Source of the DNA: Plutella xylostella
Taxonomy: Eukaryota > Arthropoda > Insecta > Lepidoptera > Plutellidae
Direction: 5' to 3'
Length of the DNA: 64,000 nt
NCBI RefSeq assembly: GCF_932276165.1
Contig: NC_064005.1
Coordinates: 3,286,001-3,350,000 of the forward strand
Position numbers and translations under genes: made by a program. The notes under the pieces are model-generated. The model did not search any database. It was not told where the DNA came from and saw only the letters and a program-made list of their open reading frames with translations. Positions 29,801 through 42,000 of the stretch are shown here, one piece after another (position 1 is the first letter of the stretch; every line of letters starts with the position of its first letter).

Positions 29801-32800
29801 ACAAGTTTAACTATGGAAGTAGGTACCTATTGTGGACAATTTTATAGTAGGTCAATTTTAAGTTGGTATTAAAACAGTTATACCTATTATATGTAAGTAT
29901 ACCTTTTTGCAACACCCTGTATAACACAATTTGTCTCCACAGACAGATGGGGCTGGCTGCAGTCAGCTGTATCTGTGCTCCCGGCTTCAGCGGGGACCTG
30001 TGTGAGACGCAGATACCACCCGGTAACTAATAGCTGCCTCACATAAACACGACCTGCTGCCGCTACATGGGTCACCATATCGCGATTCCCCATAAATACG
30101 GCGCTTATCGACGTTGATAACAAACCAGTGTAGCGGCCGCAGACGTTGCGTCATACCACTCTCGCTGTCTCCCATTAAACAACTGTGAGTGGGAAGGAAA
30201 CTATTTCACTACGCGACGTCGTGTCGTGTTTATGTGAGGGAGCCCTAACGTATATTTATACTGAGACCCTTTGCTAGGTGAGCGAATAACGTTCCGTATG
30301 TGTGCTTTATATGAGGTATAGGGTGATTCAGTATAAATTCCGCCCGAAAATAAAAGCGATTTTAAGTCACACTAGCGCTATATAACAAACTATATTATAA
30401 TACCTACTTACTGAATACAAAGACTGCCACCATTTTACCTCCTCATCCGTTTATACATCCTATACATTGTTCAATGATCATAATAATGAAACAAAAAGGG
30501 CTAAGTAGATGCTGATTACTTAGAATACAATAGAATAGAATAAATCCTTATTCAAGAATAACAACTTATTATAAGTACATACATCCCACAAAACTACTTG
30601 GTTTACTATTCTTCGTGGTATTGCTTACAGTAAGTCTGTTGTCTTATGAGTCTCTGTATTATACAGTGTTTTTTTACTAGTTTTCTTTTCCAGAATGCGG
30701 TATTGATGAATGCCTGGATGGCTGCCGAGACGAAATGTCGTGTGACTGTAACCCGCGAGACAGCGACACAAGTAAATATATCTTCTTTATTTTCTTTATT
30801 AATTTATTGTGAAACTTGAGAAAATGTACCTATCATCGAGTAACAGAGTAGTTTGTAAAAATTGACGTTCATCAGAAAATTTTATAGTTTTACGATGAAT
30901 AAAAACATTTGACTTTGACTTTGACTTCATCTACACTGGAATGAAAAATGTGTTCACGTCATTGTTTTCTTTTAGCATCAGCCCGCTTCGAGACCAAAAT
31001 ACAGGTGATGGACCATGTGAATAACACAAACATATCGCAAGAAATACTCACTCATGTAAGTACTAGACCTACTATAACATAGCCTTAACTACTGTACTCC
31101 TTTGTTCGGGGTAGGCGGAGGATTCATCCAACGTTACGCTATTTCCAATCTAATAGGGGCGGCCTATTAAAGCCTGTACGTATACTCATGTGCAAAGATA
31201 CACCTTTGAATTCTACCTTCCGTTCAGTACTGCAGTTCAGAGCTACCTGCAAACACAATGGAGTCCAATTGAACTGTGAAGACGCACGAACCAGGAATCA
31301 TGACTAAGCCAAAAGTGATTAATAGACTTGATAGTTAGTATTGAATTTTCGGTGCCATCCACTGTGTTCCGCAGAGCAATTCTGAAACTAAACCGTTACC
31401 ACGTTCTGGAACTGAGTTCAAGATTGGTAGAAAGCCGTGAACATTCAAGTCTATGTAAGCTTAGCGGTAGTACCTCTGTAGATAAACTTCATAGTCGCTT
31501 ACGGCACTATGAATGCTGGTTGAATTTTGTAACTCGTAACTGGTAAGTACTCAGTACAGTTTATTAAAACAAAACGAGCAGTTTTTTTTTGTTAAAGAGA
31601 TATCTAAATAAAGAAGGCTCTAAGCCATTCTCTTATCAAAATCGGTTAAGCCGTTGAAAAGTTATGAGGTTATTAAATTAGTCGTAGTATTTCGTAGCGT
31701 CGTAGCGCTACGGACTACGGCGTAGCATGCTACGGCGTAGCCACGTAGCATTTACTATCAGCGTCTAAGTAGATGTAGGTACCTGTAAGTACATTATTAC
31801 TTAACTGAAACCATTAAGATTTGTGTTTTTTTAAATATGTATTTTGTCCTTTTTGTTGCAGTTGACTGCATACTTCAAAGCATCAAATATAACGTTAGAT
31901 GATGAAATAGAAATCTTAAATTTAAGGTAAGTTTCTTTAGTTACGTTTTCTTAACGTGTGTCTAGATATACAATACCATGAGTTCCAGTGGACCAAATTT
32001 GTCTACATTTGATAGAACTTTTTCCATGTCATAATAATTAGAGGTATATTCTATTTTATATTTCATAAAATAAAATGGCGCTTTTCTGCTGCAATGTATG
32101 TTCTATGGCTACATACCTGATTCGTAATCCACACTGCTGTATTATTATTATTTTTTATAGGAAATCGGAAAGCTATAGATTGCATCCAGTGGCGTGCTTT
32201 GATAGAGGCCTACGTCCTGCGATAGCCTTATGATGATCATAATAAAATGAAAAAGTTCTATCAACAGTCACTTTTGTCACCGTCAGTAATTGTCCCTTGT
32301 ACCCAGCTCACCCGACGCGTCCGGGGCGCGTTCAGTGGCTGTCCGCGTGTGGGGCGCGCGCCGCTCGGCCGCCGCCCTGCGCGCCGCCCTCGCCCGCCTG
32401 CCCGCCGCCCGCCGCTCGCGCCTGCGCGTGCTGCCTGCGCCCGCGCATGTCGACATGCAGCCGGCGCTTAGCTTGCATGTGAGAACCTGTTTTGTAAAGG
32501 GTTTCTGATAGTCTAGCATGGGGTGCAAGACGTGACATAACTTTTCCGTCGCACTCACTTTCAACGCCACGTGATCTGAGTGAGCGCGCAGAAAAACTTT
32601 TATACCGTCTCAATGTGCGCGTCTTGCGCCCCATGCTAGGCCTTCTGGATTGACTTTGTTTCTTGGTGAATGCTGGCATGATCTATGATCTGTGTCTTCG
32701 GATCAGATTAATCGGATGATGATGGGCTGTATTAACCCTATAGGGTTAATATAACAATATATTGCTCTCATGAGCTTTGGAGGCCTTGTGTACCTGTTTG

Positions 32801-35800
32801 TTTTTTGTTGCTTTAGGTTGAGTAACTGTCAATGACGATAAATCCAATCACAACGTTACATTTGCATGCTAAATTAGTATTTAATTTGAGATTTTCAGTT
32901 TTGAATCCAGTTAGGTAATCAAAGTAGGCGAGTTTTAACCGTCCTCCCTTTTTTACGTACTTTTATAACTCCTGGTAAAATGATACAAATCGTGTTCATC
33001 CAATATAATTTGCCAGTTTTATTACTCGCTCGTTCATTCCACTTCTGCTTGGCTGCACATCTGCGTTGAAGAGCAAAGCTTTCAAACTATAAATTCTAAT
33101 GCAGTCTATCTCACTCAGTGAAAAGTGGAAAATGTGGATAAATATGTGAATTAACTGCAGCGGTTTTATAAAGCTGAATTCTCCACGAAGTTTCCGTAAT
33201 TATTGAACTGTGCATTTTGTTATCGCGCGGTGGCTGTGTGCCAAACTGTCCCAGAACTTTAATTTTATTTTACTCATTAACCTGTATTTAACACCTCTTT
33301 ATTACTGCAAATAGTTTCAAAGCGCAAAATCAGCCAGTAGCGAATTAGTTCGGTAATGTGTAGCTGTGAGAATGATAAACTTATGAGGGTGCTGTTTCAA
33401 ATTTTCCATTAAATTTCAGGCCCTAACCGTTAACCAGCGTTCGGAAGTATGGGAGGGGTCAGAGTTTATACTGAGCTGTACTGCTTATGGGTCTCCGGAC
33501 ACACGCTTCACCTGGTATAAAGATGGAGTGAAAATTAACTTCAACGGAACTTTAAGGTGAGTTTAACGACCTACTATTATTCACAAATGAATTAAAGCTA
33601 GACGAGTCCTTCTGGTAATTACTATTAAACGGCCGTTTTTGGGCCGCGAACTGTTACCTATTCTTAAAATAGAACCTTATAATTTTGAATTTACAAATAG
33701 TTAAGGAAAATAATACGATATTTTTAAAAGCTATTTAGGTACTATAAGTTTTTCATTACTCATTACTAGCACAGACAAATAAGAGAAGCTTTACAATTAT
33801 ACTACACTCACGAGCTATGAAAAAGTTCCACTTACAAATTGTCGATAGAAAATTACTCAAATTATTCAAAACCTAAAATTTAGAATTGATCAATATACCT
33901 ACTTATTTAAGCTTTTAGGTGGTAATATTCTGATGCGCTGTTTAATGTTTTTTAATATTACAGACGCCGTCATTATTTTCTGTTTAGGAGTACGTTGGTG
34001 CTTTCCTCACTGTAACTTTTTCATTGCTGGCGAGTGTATATTCGCCAATACAAAACACATCATTTGATACCATAACTCTCGTTTACTTCCCCTTAAATCT
34101 TGTAGAGACATCTGGATACGCACGGTAGCTGAAGACGCTCTAGCTAGACCACCGGATCTTCGTGGTCCGAACCTAATAAAATTACAGCATTAAAAACAAA
34201 ACACTAAATTTGATACCACAACTTTCTTTCATTTCTTCGTAGAGACATCTGGACGCGCACAGTCGCCGAAGACGCCCTCGGCCGCCGCATCTCTGTGCTG
34301 GGCGTGTCGGAGGCGCGGGCGCTGGACGGCGGGCGCTGGGCGTGCGGCGCGGACGACGCCGGCCGCCGCCGCTGCCGCGCGCTCTGGCTCGCCGTGCTGC
34401 GCCCGCCCGATGTGCGGCTGCTGCCCTCTACCTTGACTGTCAATAAGGTAACTTAATCAACGTTTAAAAATACCCTTAAGAAACACAAAAAATTGCATCT
34501 TTTTAACGGCTGAGCCGATTATGATAAAAAATAGCTAAGGACGCTCGGGTTATCATTATCTATGTCCCAAAAAAAAACAAATTGAAAATCAGTGCAGCCG
34601 TTTGGGGAGCTACACTACCACAGACAGAAACCTCTCTTTCGACGGGGGTTAATATAATAAATGCGCGGATCTTCGTGCTGGGCGTGTCGGAGGCGCGGGC
34701 GCTGGACGGCGGGCGCTGGGCGTGCGGCGCGGACGACGCCGGCCGCCGCCGCTGCCGCGCGCTCTGGCTCGCCGTGCTGCGCCCACCCGATATACGATTG
34801 TTGCCGTCTACCTTAACTATTAATAAGGTAACCTGACAAACGTAAAAAATCTCCGAGAAACACTAAGTCGCACAACTTTTTGACGGCTAAGCCGATTTTG
34901 ATAAAATATGGCTAAAAACGCCGGGGTATCATTATTTATGTCCCAAAAAAAAAACGAAAATCGGTTCAGCCGTTTGGGAGCTACACTACCACAGACAGAA
35001 ACTTCGGGGGTTAAGAATAATAAAGGCGTCGTATCTCCGTGCTGGGCGTGTCGGAGGCGCGGGCGCTGGACGGCGGGCGCTGGGCGTGCGGCGCGGACGA
35101 CGCCGGCCGCCGCCGCTGCCGCGCGCTCTGGCTCGCCGTGCTGCGCCCGCCGGATGTGCGGCTGCTGCCTTCTACGTTGACTGTTAATAAGGTAACCTAA
35201 CTGTAAAACCCCCCGATATTGAACACAAAAAGTCGCATCGCTTTATAACGGCTAAACCGATTTCGATAAAATATGGGCATGAACATTTGCCATCACACCA
35301 CAACTAACATGACCTGCTATGACATAAAAAACGGGTTCCGCTCATCTGGCATAATCTTTATTGACCAAAACTCATTTCGCATAACTCGTATGGTCTAAAC
35401 TTTTTTGGCCGAACCATCACTTTGCCGAGACTTATGTGGCATAAGGCTCGTTTCGTCTAAAACTCTTTAGGCACAATCTTTAAACACCTAAGTTTCGTTT
35501 GCTCAAATTTATGTTCGTCTATACCTATATATAATCTTGTTTCTCCTAATGTTATCTTAATAAATAATATATTAAGTATGTAGTAAATGTACAAATTGTG
35601 GTATTATTCTCCTACATCCCGAAAATCACGATATTGTATGATCAAAAAATCGAAAGTTAACGACTAATATAATTATTACAAACCCCATGAGATCGAAACC
35701 TAAAAATAGGTGCGACGACGAGCAAAGCGAGGAGGAGCGTGTTAGGTGCACATGTTCATCAAAACCAAAGCGGAGCGCAGCGAAGCGGAGCGGAGCGTTA

Positions 35801-36000
35801 TCCAAACAGCGGAAACAATACAAGGCACCAGTTTGCGCTATGTAGGGAGACGCTCCGTCAAAGTTAAAGCCAAACGAATATTATTACTTTGTATAAACCT
35901 ATGCCATAGCATTATTAGGCTATTCAAGATTTGGACATACCATTATTAGGCTAAACAATGTTATGCGAAATAACTTTTTACTAAACGAGATTTATGCCAT

Positions 36001-36031
<31 letters not shown>

Positions 36032-39000
36032 AACATTTATTTGACACACTGAACATTAAAAAACAGAAACAAAAAGAAAAAAAGAATACTACAAATAATT
36101 TATATGAAAAGAAAAAAACAGAAAATAATACTAACAAGCACGGTTGCTGTCCAGAGCGTCAAAAAGGCACCAGCTCAGCGTGTGCTGTGCCCAGGAGGCC
36201 ACAGCGCTGGTTTTCCATACGATTTTCGGCGTAACGAGACTTTGACCAAACGTTACTATGCAATACGAGATTAGGCAAAAAAATCTTATGCCAAAAAAGG
36301 TAGAACCCATAAAAAACAAATCGAAAATCGCTTCACCCGTTTGGAAGCTACACTACCACAGACAGAAACCTCTCTTTCGTCGGGGGTTAAATATAATAAA
36401 GGCGCGTATCTCCGTGCTGAGCCCCGATGTGCGCCTGCTGCCCTCTACCTTGACTGTTACAGTGCCACAAACTTATCTGTTCCGGTGAGTCGCACTCTAA
36501 TAAGGTGAACATTGTAATAAATGAAAAAAAATATATGATAACTATTGACAACTTTGAGTTAAAAACATTTGACTGTTTCTGAAGGTACTTAAGATGCAAT
36601 TATTGTATTTAGGCATAATAAAAATGGAAGAAAGAGATTGTCTGGAACAAATCGTTTTTAAGGATACGCGTAGTGCATGGGCTAGTTTATATGATTTTTA
36701 ACATATATTTTATATTTCAACATTATTGGCTATCATAATTTGAAAGGGTTTTGCAGACTTTGGAATGTCGGATGTATTAGACCGAGCTCCGAATTGCTTT
36801 CTCTTTAATTTCTGAAATTCCTCCCTTTATTACATTACGCTATAATGTGGGCGAAAGCTTCCTCTTGAATTTTCCACATGTTTCACTCGGCGAAAAATGT
36901 GAATTTTATATACTTCTGCAATATTAACTTGTTACAACATCAAACACAATAACGTCACCGGCTACAGTTTGTATACATATATAACTTACTGAAATTACAG
37001 TATTAAAATGTGACACTGGCAACTAGTTCTTAGTTTTACTAAACGTGTGTCTTATGTCCGAAAACGGCTACCTTTGTAACGAAAATAAATGCCAACACCA
37101 AAAGATAAAATAAAATATCTTTCGGGAATCGCTGGGGAATGATTCAGTTTCAAGATGGCTCTATTCTAAATATGTAGGTTTTCCTAACGATGTTTTCCTT
37201 CACCGTAGAGCGATGGTATAGCTACATTGTGATGATAACAGGGGATAAGAGGGGGTGATAACAGTAAGACGCCCGTTGGTACCCCAAGGAACATGAATGT
37301 CACTTTACGGAAAGTAGAACGTACGAAGATCAGTGATCCCGAAGTTGTAGGTCAGGACCCGATAATAGAATGTAAAACCGAGATTCAGAAACTTCGAATG
37401 GAGATTGTAGAATTGAGCAACCAGCTGGCTAAGGTAATACTGCGATTGGATAAATGCAACGAGAATCTGGAAAAACATGCATCCAGCGTGGTCTTAAATG
37501 AAGCCAGGATTGTGGCTTTAGAGCAGCGTGACTCAAAAATACCAACTCCGGACAACACTCAAGCGCCATCTGTCGCTCCCATAGAACCGAAGAGGCTGTT
37601 CAACGAAGTGGCCAAGCGAAACGCGATCGTCACTGTTCCTGTTCCAGCGCTCGAGTGTGCTGCTAGAACATCTAGCTCGGCCACTAATAACTCGGATAGC
37701 AGGCCCAGTACGCGTAGTAGCGGTTCGGCATCAACCCATGATGACCTATCCCAGGATGTTCAGCGTAAGCTCCCGGTCTCAGATGAGTGGACTGAAGTCA
37801 GAGGGAAAAAACCACGCCGCTTGGCATCTCTCGAGTGCAAAGCTGGACCCAGCGTGACCAGTCTCAGAGCAGTAGAGCGCCGAAAGCATCTCCATCTTTG
37901 GAACATGGAATCCGGTTTAGACGAGATCAGGGACTATTTACGTAGTTTATGCCCCAACGGAACCTGCACGGTCGAAGAACTTAAACCAAAAGGCGATTAT
38001 AAATCCTACAAAATCGGAGTTCCAGACATTTACTATGATAAGTGCTTCTCGGTGGACATCTGGCCTGATAATGCGAGGGTAAAACCCTGGGTTCCCTTTC
38101 GAAAAGCCTCGGTTGCCAAGCCTCCAACATAACTCTTCAAACAGCTCACATAACACACGCTGCATTGATATCATTTACCAAAATGTAAGAGGCCTCAGAA
38201 CTAAGCTAAAGTGGTTACGACAAAACTTATTAGTTTTAGACCATGACCTAATCTGCATCACTGAAAGTTTTCTCGATCAAGACATAGATGACGCTGAAGT
38301 AACTGCAGGTGGCTGGAGCATACTGCGGCGCGATCGCCCAACTGCGTGTGGCGGAGTCCTGCTATCGGCGCGCCCCGGAATAACTTTACGACGGCGTTCC
38401 GATCTAGAAACCGAAAAAGGTGAAGATTTATGGGCTTCTTTTATTTTACATGGACATTTGGTTTATGTGTGTGTAGTGTACATTGATCCACGAGCCAAAG
38501 ATGAAGTTTACATGAAATGGTTTCATTGTGTAGAAAATAAGATAAATTCCCTTAAAGGTTTGAAGGTCCTCATTGGAGATCTTAATTTAAATAGTGCCTC
38601 TATTACTGTTAATAATTACTACGCATATTTTTTAAGTGTTTGTGGTATGTCTGAGATGAATGATGTGCTAAATGATTTTGGTGGAAAGCTTGATGTCGTG
38701 TTGGTGCCGGAGAGGTTCAAGTCAACCTGCGTGCGCTCCGCCGACTGCGAAGGGCTGGTGCCGCGCGCCGACCGCTACCACCCACCGCTTCATATCACAG
38801 TACCACTGCAAGAAATTCAGCAGGCTCAGTTATTGAATCCCAGCAACGTTGATACAGGTTTGGACTGGAATTTTAAAAAAGCTAACTTTGCCTTGATGTA
38901 CGATCTGCTATCCAACGCCGATTGGTCACAGGTACTGGTTCATAATAATGCCGACTTGGCCGTTGAGTCTTTTTATAGCATTGTATATGATATTTTTAAT

Positions 39001-42000
39001 AAGTCAGTTCCCAGAAAGAACAGGCCTAAAACATTATCTCGGTCTTATCCTGTATGGTTTTTGGGTGATTTAATTAAGGATATGAACCTCAAAGCAAACC
39101 TCCACAGGAAATGGAAAGCCAGAAAAAATCCAACCATATATACGGCGTACAGTGAACTGCGTAAGAATATTAAGCATAAACTGTCCAAAGCGTATACAGC
39201 TCATACCTATTCGATCGAGAACCATTTAAGGTCGAATCCCCGCGCTTTTTGGAAACACATGTCAGAGCTAAGGTCCAAAGGAGGTTTTGAGACTACTGTG
39301 TCCTATAAGGGTATTGAGTGCACTGGCAAAGGCTCTGCAGACGCATTTGCAGACTTTTTTGCTAGTGTATTTTTAGAAAGCACCCCCTCACTTGACGCTG
39401 ATGTTGTAAATCGCTCATGCACAGATAAGACTGCCAGCTTAATACATGTAGGTCAAATATCGAAAGAGGATATTGCAAGAGCATTACACCAGTTAAAGCC
39501 TCGTAGTGCAATAGGGCCAGACAATCTTCCTCCGTACATTTTAAAAGCTTGCAGTAGTTCATTCATTGAGCCACTTTAATATATTTTCAATCTGTCTCTA
39601 CATACTGGCAGTTACCCCAAACGATGGAAACTCTCCAGAGTCTCTCCAATCCCCAAAACCAATGACACGTCAAGTGTGGATCAGTACAGACCGATCGCTA
39701 TCCTTTGTGCGACCGCAAAAATATTTGAGTCTATACTGCACAAGCGTATCTATCGGCAGGTTGCACCATTTCTGTCTGACGCCCAGCATGGTTTCCGTCA
39801 AAAGAGATCCGTAGAGACTAACTTGCTTACGTTGGTGGATATCGTGTCGCGGGACATGGAGGGAGGTGGACAAGTGGATGTCGCCTACCTTGATTTTAAA
39901 AAAGCATTCGACCGAGTCGATAACGATATACTTCTTGGGAAGTTATGTGCGATAGGTTTCTCTCCTAAACTTCTCAGACTCTGCTCGGACTATCTTCGCG
40001 ACCGGCAACAGTTTGTGCGCCATGGATGCTATGTCTCTGAGCCCTATCATACTCGCTCCGGCGTCAGCCAAGGTTCAATTCTGGGACCACTTTTCTTCAT
40101 TCTAATGATAAATGACTTAGAATCACAACTGCACAACTCAACGTGCCTACTCTACGCCGATGATCTGAAGCTCTCCATGCGTGTGCGTGGGGAGGCTGAT
40201 TGTGCTCTGTTGCAACAGGACCTTGATGCAGTTCACCAGTGGTCGCTGGACAACAAACTACTCTTTAACACCAGCAAGTGCGCAGTTATGTCCTACACCC
40301 GAGCGAAGAACCCGTTCGAGGCGGATTATAGGCTTGGTATGGATGTTATTCTTCGCGTGTACACCATTACAGATCTTGGAGTTACATTTGACACAAAGCT
40401 GACATTTCATGACCACTTTAAAGCTCTTACAGCCAACTGTTTTAGAAGACTGGGTTTTGTTATAAGGAATGCGAAAGATTTTAGTCAAACATGCGTCATC
40501 CAGCTTCTATACAGTGCTCTGGTGCGAAGCAAAGTTGAGTCCAGCTCTGTTGTTTGGTCTCCTCACGAGTCCACATATACCCTCATGCTAGAAAAGGTCC
40601 AAAAAGCATTCCTTCGCTTTCTATATAAGAAAAAATATGGATACTATCCTTACCTCTATCCAACTAGCTTCTTGCTGGGAATGCTGGGGTTCAACTCGTT
40701 GGAAGTTCGACGGGATCTAATCCTAGCGATAATGGCATGTAGGACCCTGCGAGGAGAGACGGAATGTCCTCATATGGTTGGTGAGGTTTGCTGCCTGTTT
40801 GCCCCTAACAAGTATCTGCGAGCCAGATCTCACAGGCTGCTGGCGGTGGGTGCAGCGCGCTCGGTGGCGCGGCAACAATCGCCTCTAATTCGGGCCACTA
40901 CGATGGTGAATGCCATAATAGATTCGGCACCACAAGTTGATGTGTTTGCGGATGGTTGGCCAAAGTTAAAAAAGGCATGTCTGAAATTTTGTGAGTCTGA
41001 ATAGTCTGATGGATAAATTATTATTATATAACTAAATAAGTATTATTATTATTGTGCCTCTATGTAGCGCTAAGGTTTTTCTTTATAACTGTAATGCTAT
41101 GTAGTGTGATGATGAATAAATAAATAATAAATAAATTGTACTTGGATACAAAGAACATGTCATGTACGGTCAGGTGCAGAGAAACCTGACCCCCCTCTCA
41201 TAGTAACAATGCTTCTGAGGGGGTTCAGGTTTCTCTGCCCCTTATTGTACATGTCAGGCTGTTGTTCGGATCCGAACCCGCATTCTCTGGCGTTAGAAGT
41301 TACCGGTCTAACCAGATGACTCATAAAAGTTTCCTTCCAGGGCGACAACGTCAGCATCACGTGTCTGGCGGGCGCGAGCCGCGTGCACGGCGCGCTGGGG
41401 TTCAGCTGGGCGCGCGAGCGGACGCTGCTGCCGCTGGTGCCGGGCCGCGAGGTGTGGGAGGACCTGTACCCGGCGGGGAGCGTGCTCAAGCTGTATAATG
41501 TACAGGTAGGTAGCACAGGAAAAAAATAAAGAAAGAAAAAAGAAAGATAGTTAGAGAGAAAGAGAGAAATAGGTAACGAGAGAAAGAGAGAAAGAGGTAA
41601 AGAGGTAAAGAGGTAAAGAGAGAAATAGAGAAAGCGTGAAAGATAGAAAGAGAGGAAGCGAGAAAGAGGGTAAGAGACATAGACAGAAAGAAACGAGCGT
41701 GCACGGCGCGCTTGGGTTCAGCTGGGCGCGCGAGCGGACCCTCCTGCCGCTGGTGCCGGGCCGCGAGGTGTGGGAGGACTTGTACCCGGCGGGGACCGTG
41801 CTCAAGCTTTATAATGTACAGGTATGTAACAAAGGAAAAAAATAAAGAAAACATAAATAAAGAAAAAAGAAAGATAGTAAGAGAGAAAGAGGTAACGAGA
41901 GAAAGAGAGAAAGAGGTAACGATAGAAAGAGAGAAAGAGGTAACGAGATAAAGATAGAAAGAGGTAAAGATGTAAAGAGAGAAATAGAGAAAACGAGAAA

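Larger units (their letters stand above)
34448..36510 (+). repeat. Tandem array of exon 10 3' part plus donor and intron, 3 extra copies
   Basis: Units of about 365-385 bases carry about 160 bases of exon 10 with its donor, then intron containing a retroposon-tail-like word (CGTTTGGGAGCTACACTACC, then CGGGGGTTAA). Exon parts lie at 34663-34829, 35026-35191 and 36403-36504. Copy 2 (reads RIFVLGVSEARALDGG) and copy 3 are nearly identical to the exon with intact AAG|GTAACC donors. Copy 4 has lost about 110 bases and is interrupted by a MITE. The third intron unit is split by a 1-kb insertion (35275-36305). Confidence 0.85.
37230..41140 (+). mobile_element. Nearly full-length two-ORF LINE (Jockey/CR1-like)
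   Basis: A 3.9-kb non-LTR retrotransposon with ORF1 (37293-38132), an ORF2 encoding an AP endonuclease and reverse transcriptase (to 41004), a 130-base 3' UTR and an (AATAAAT)n tail ending near 41140. It lies in sense orientation in the receptor intron 34448-41340. Only one stop codon breaks ORF2, so the insertion is probably recent. The 5' end is approximate; a short SINE/LINE-tail fragment lies directly upstream (37175-37225). Confidence 0.85.

Noticed and set aside
32283..32679. Arg/Ala-rich frames on both strands around exon 8
   Set aside because: High GC removes stop codons in all frames. Only the frame that joins exons 7 and 9 in phase is supported.
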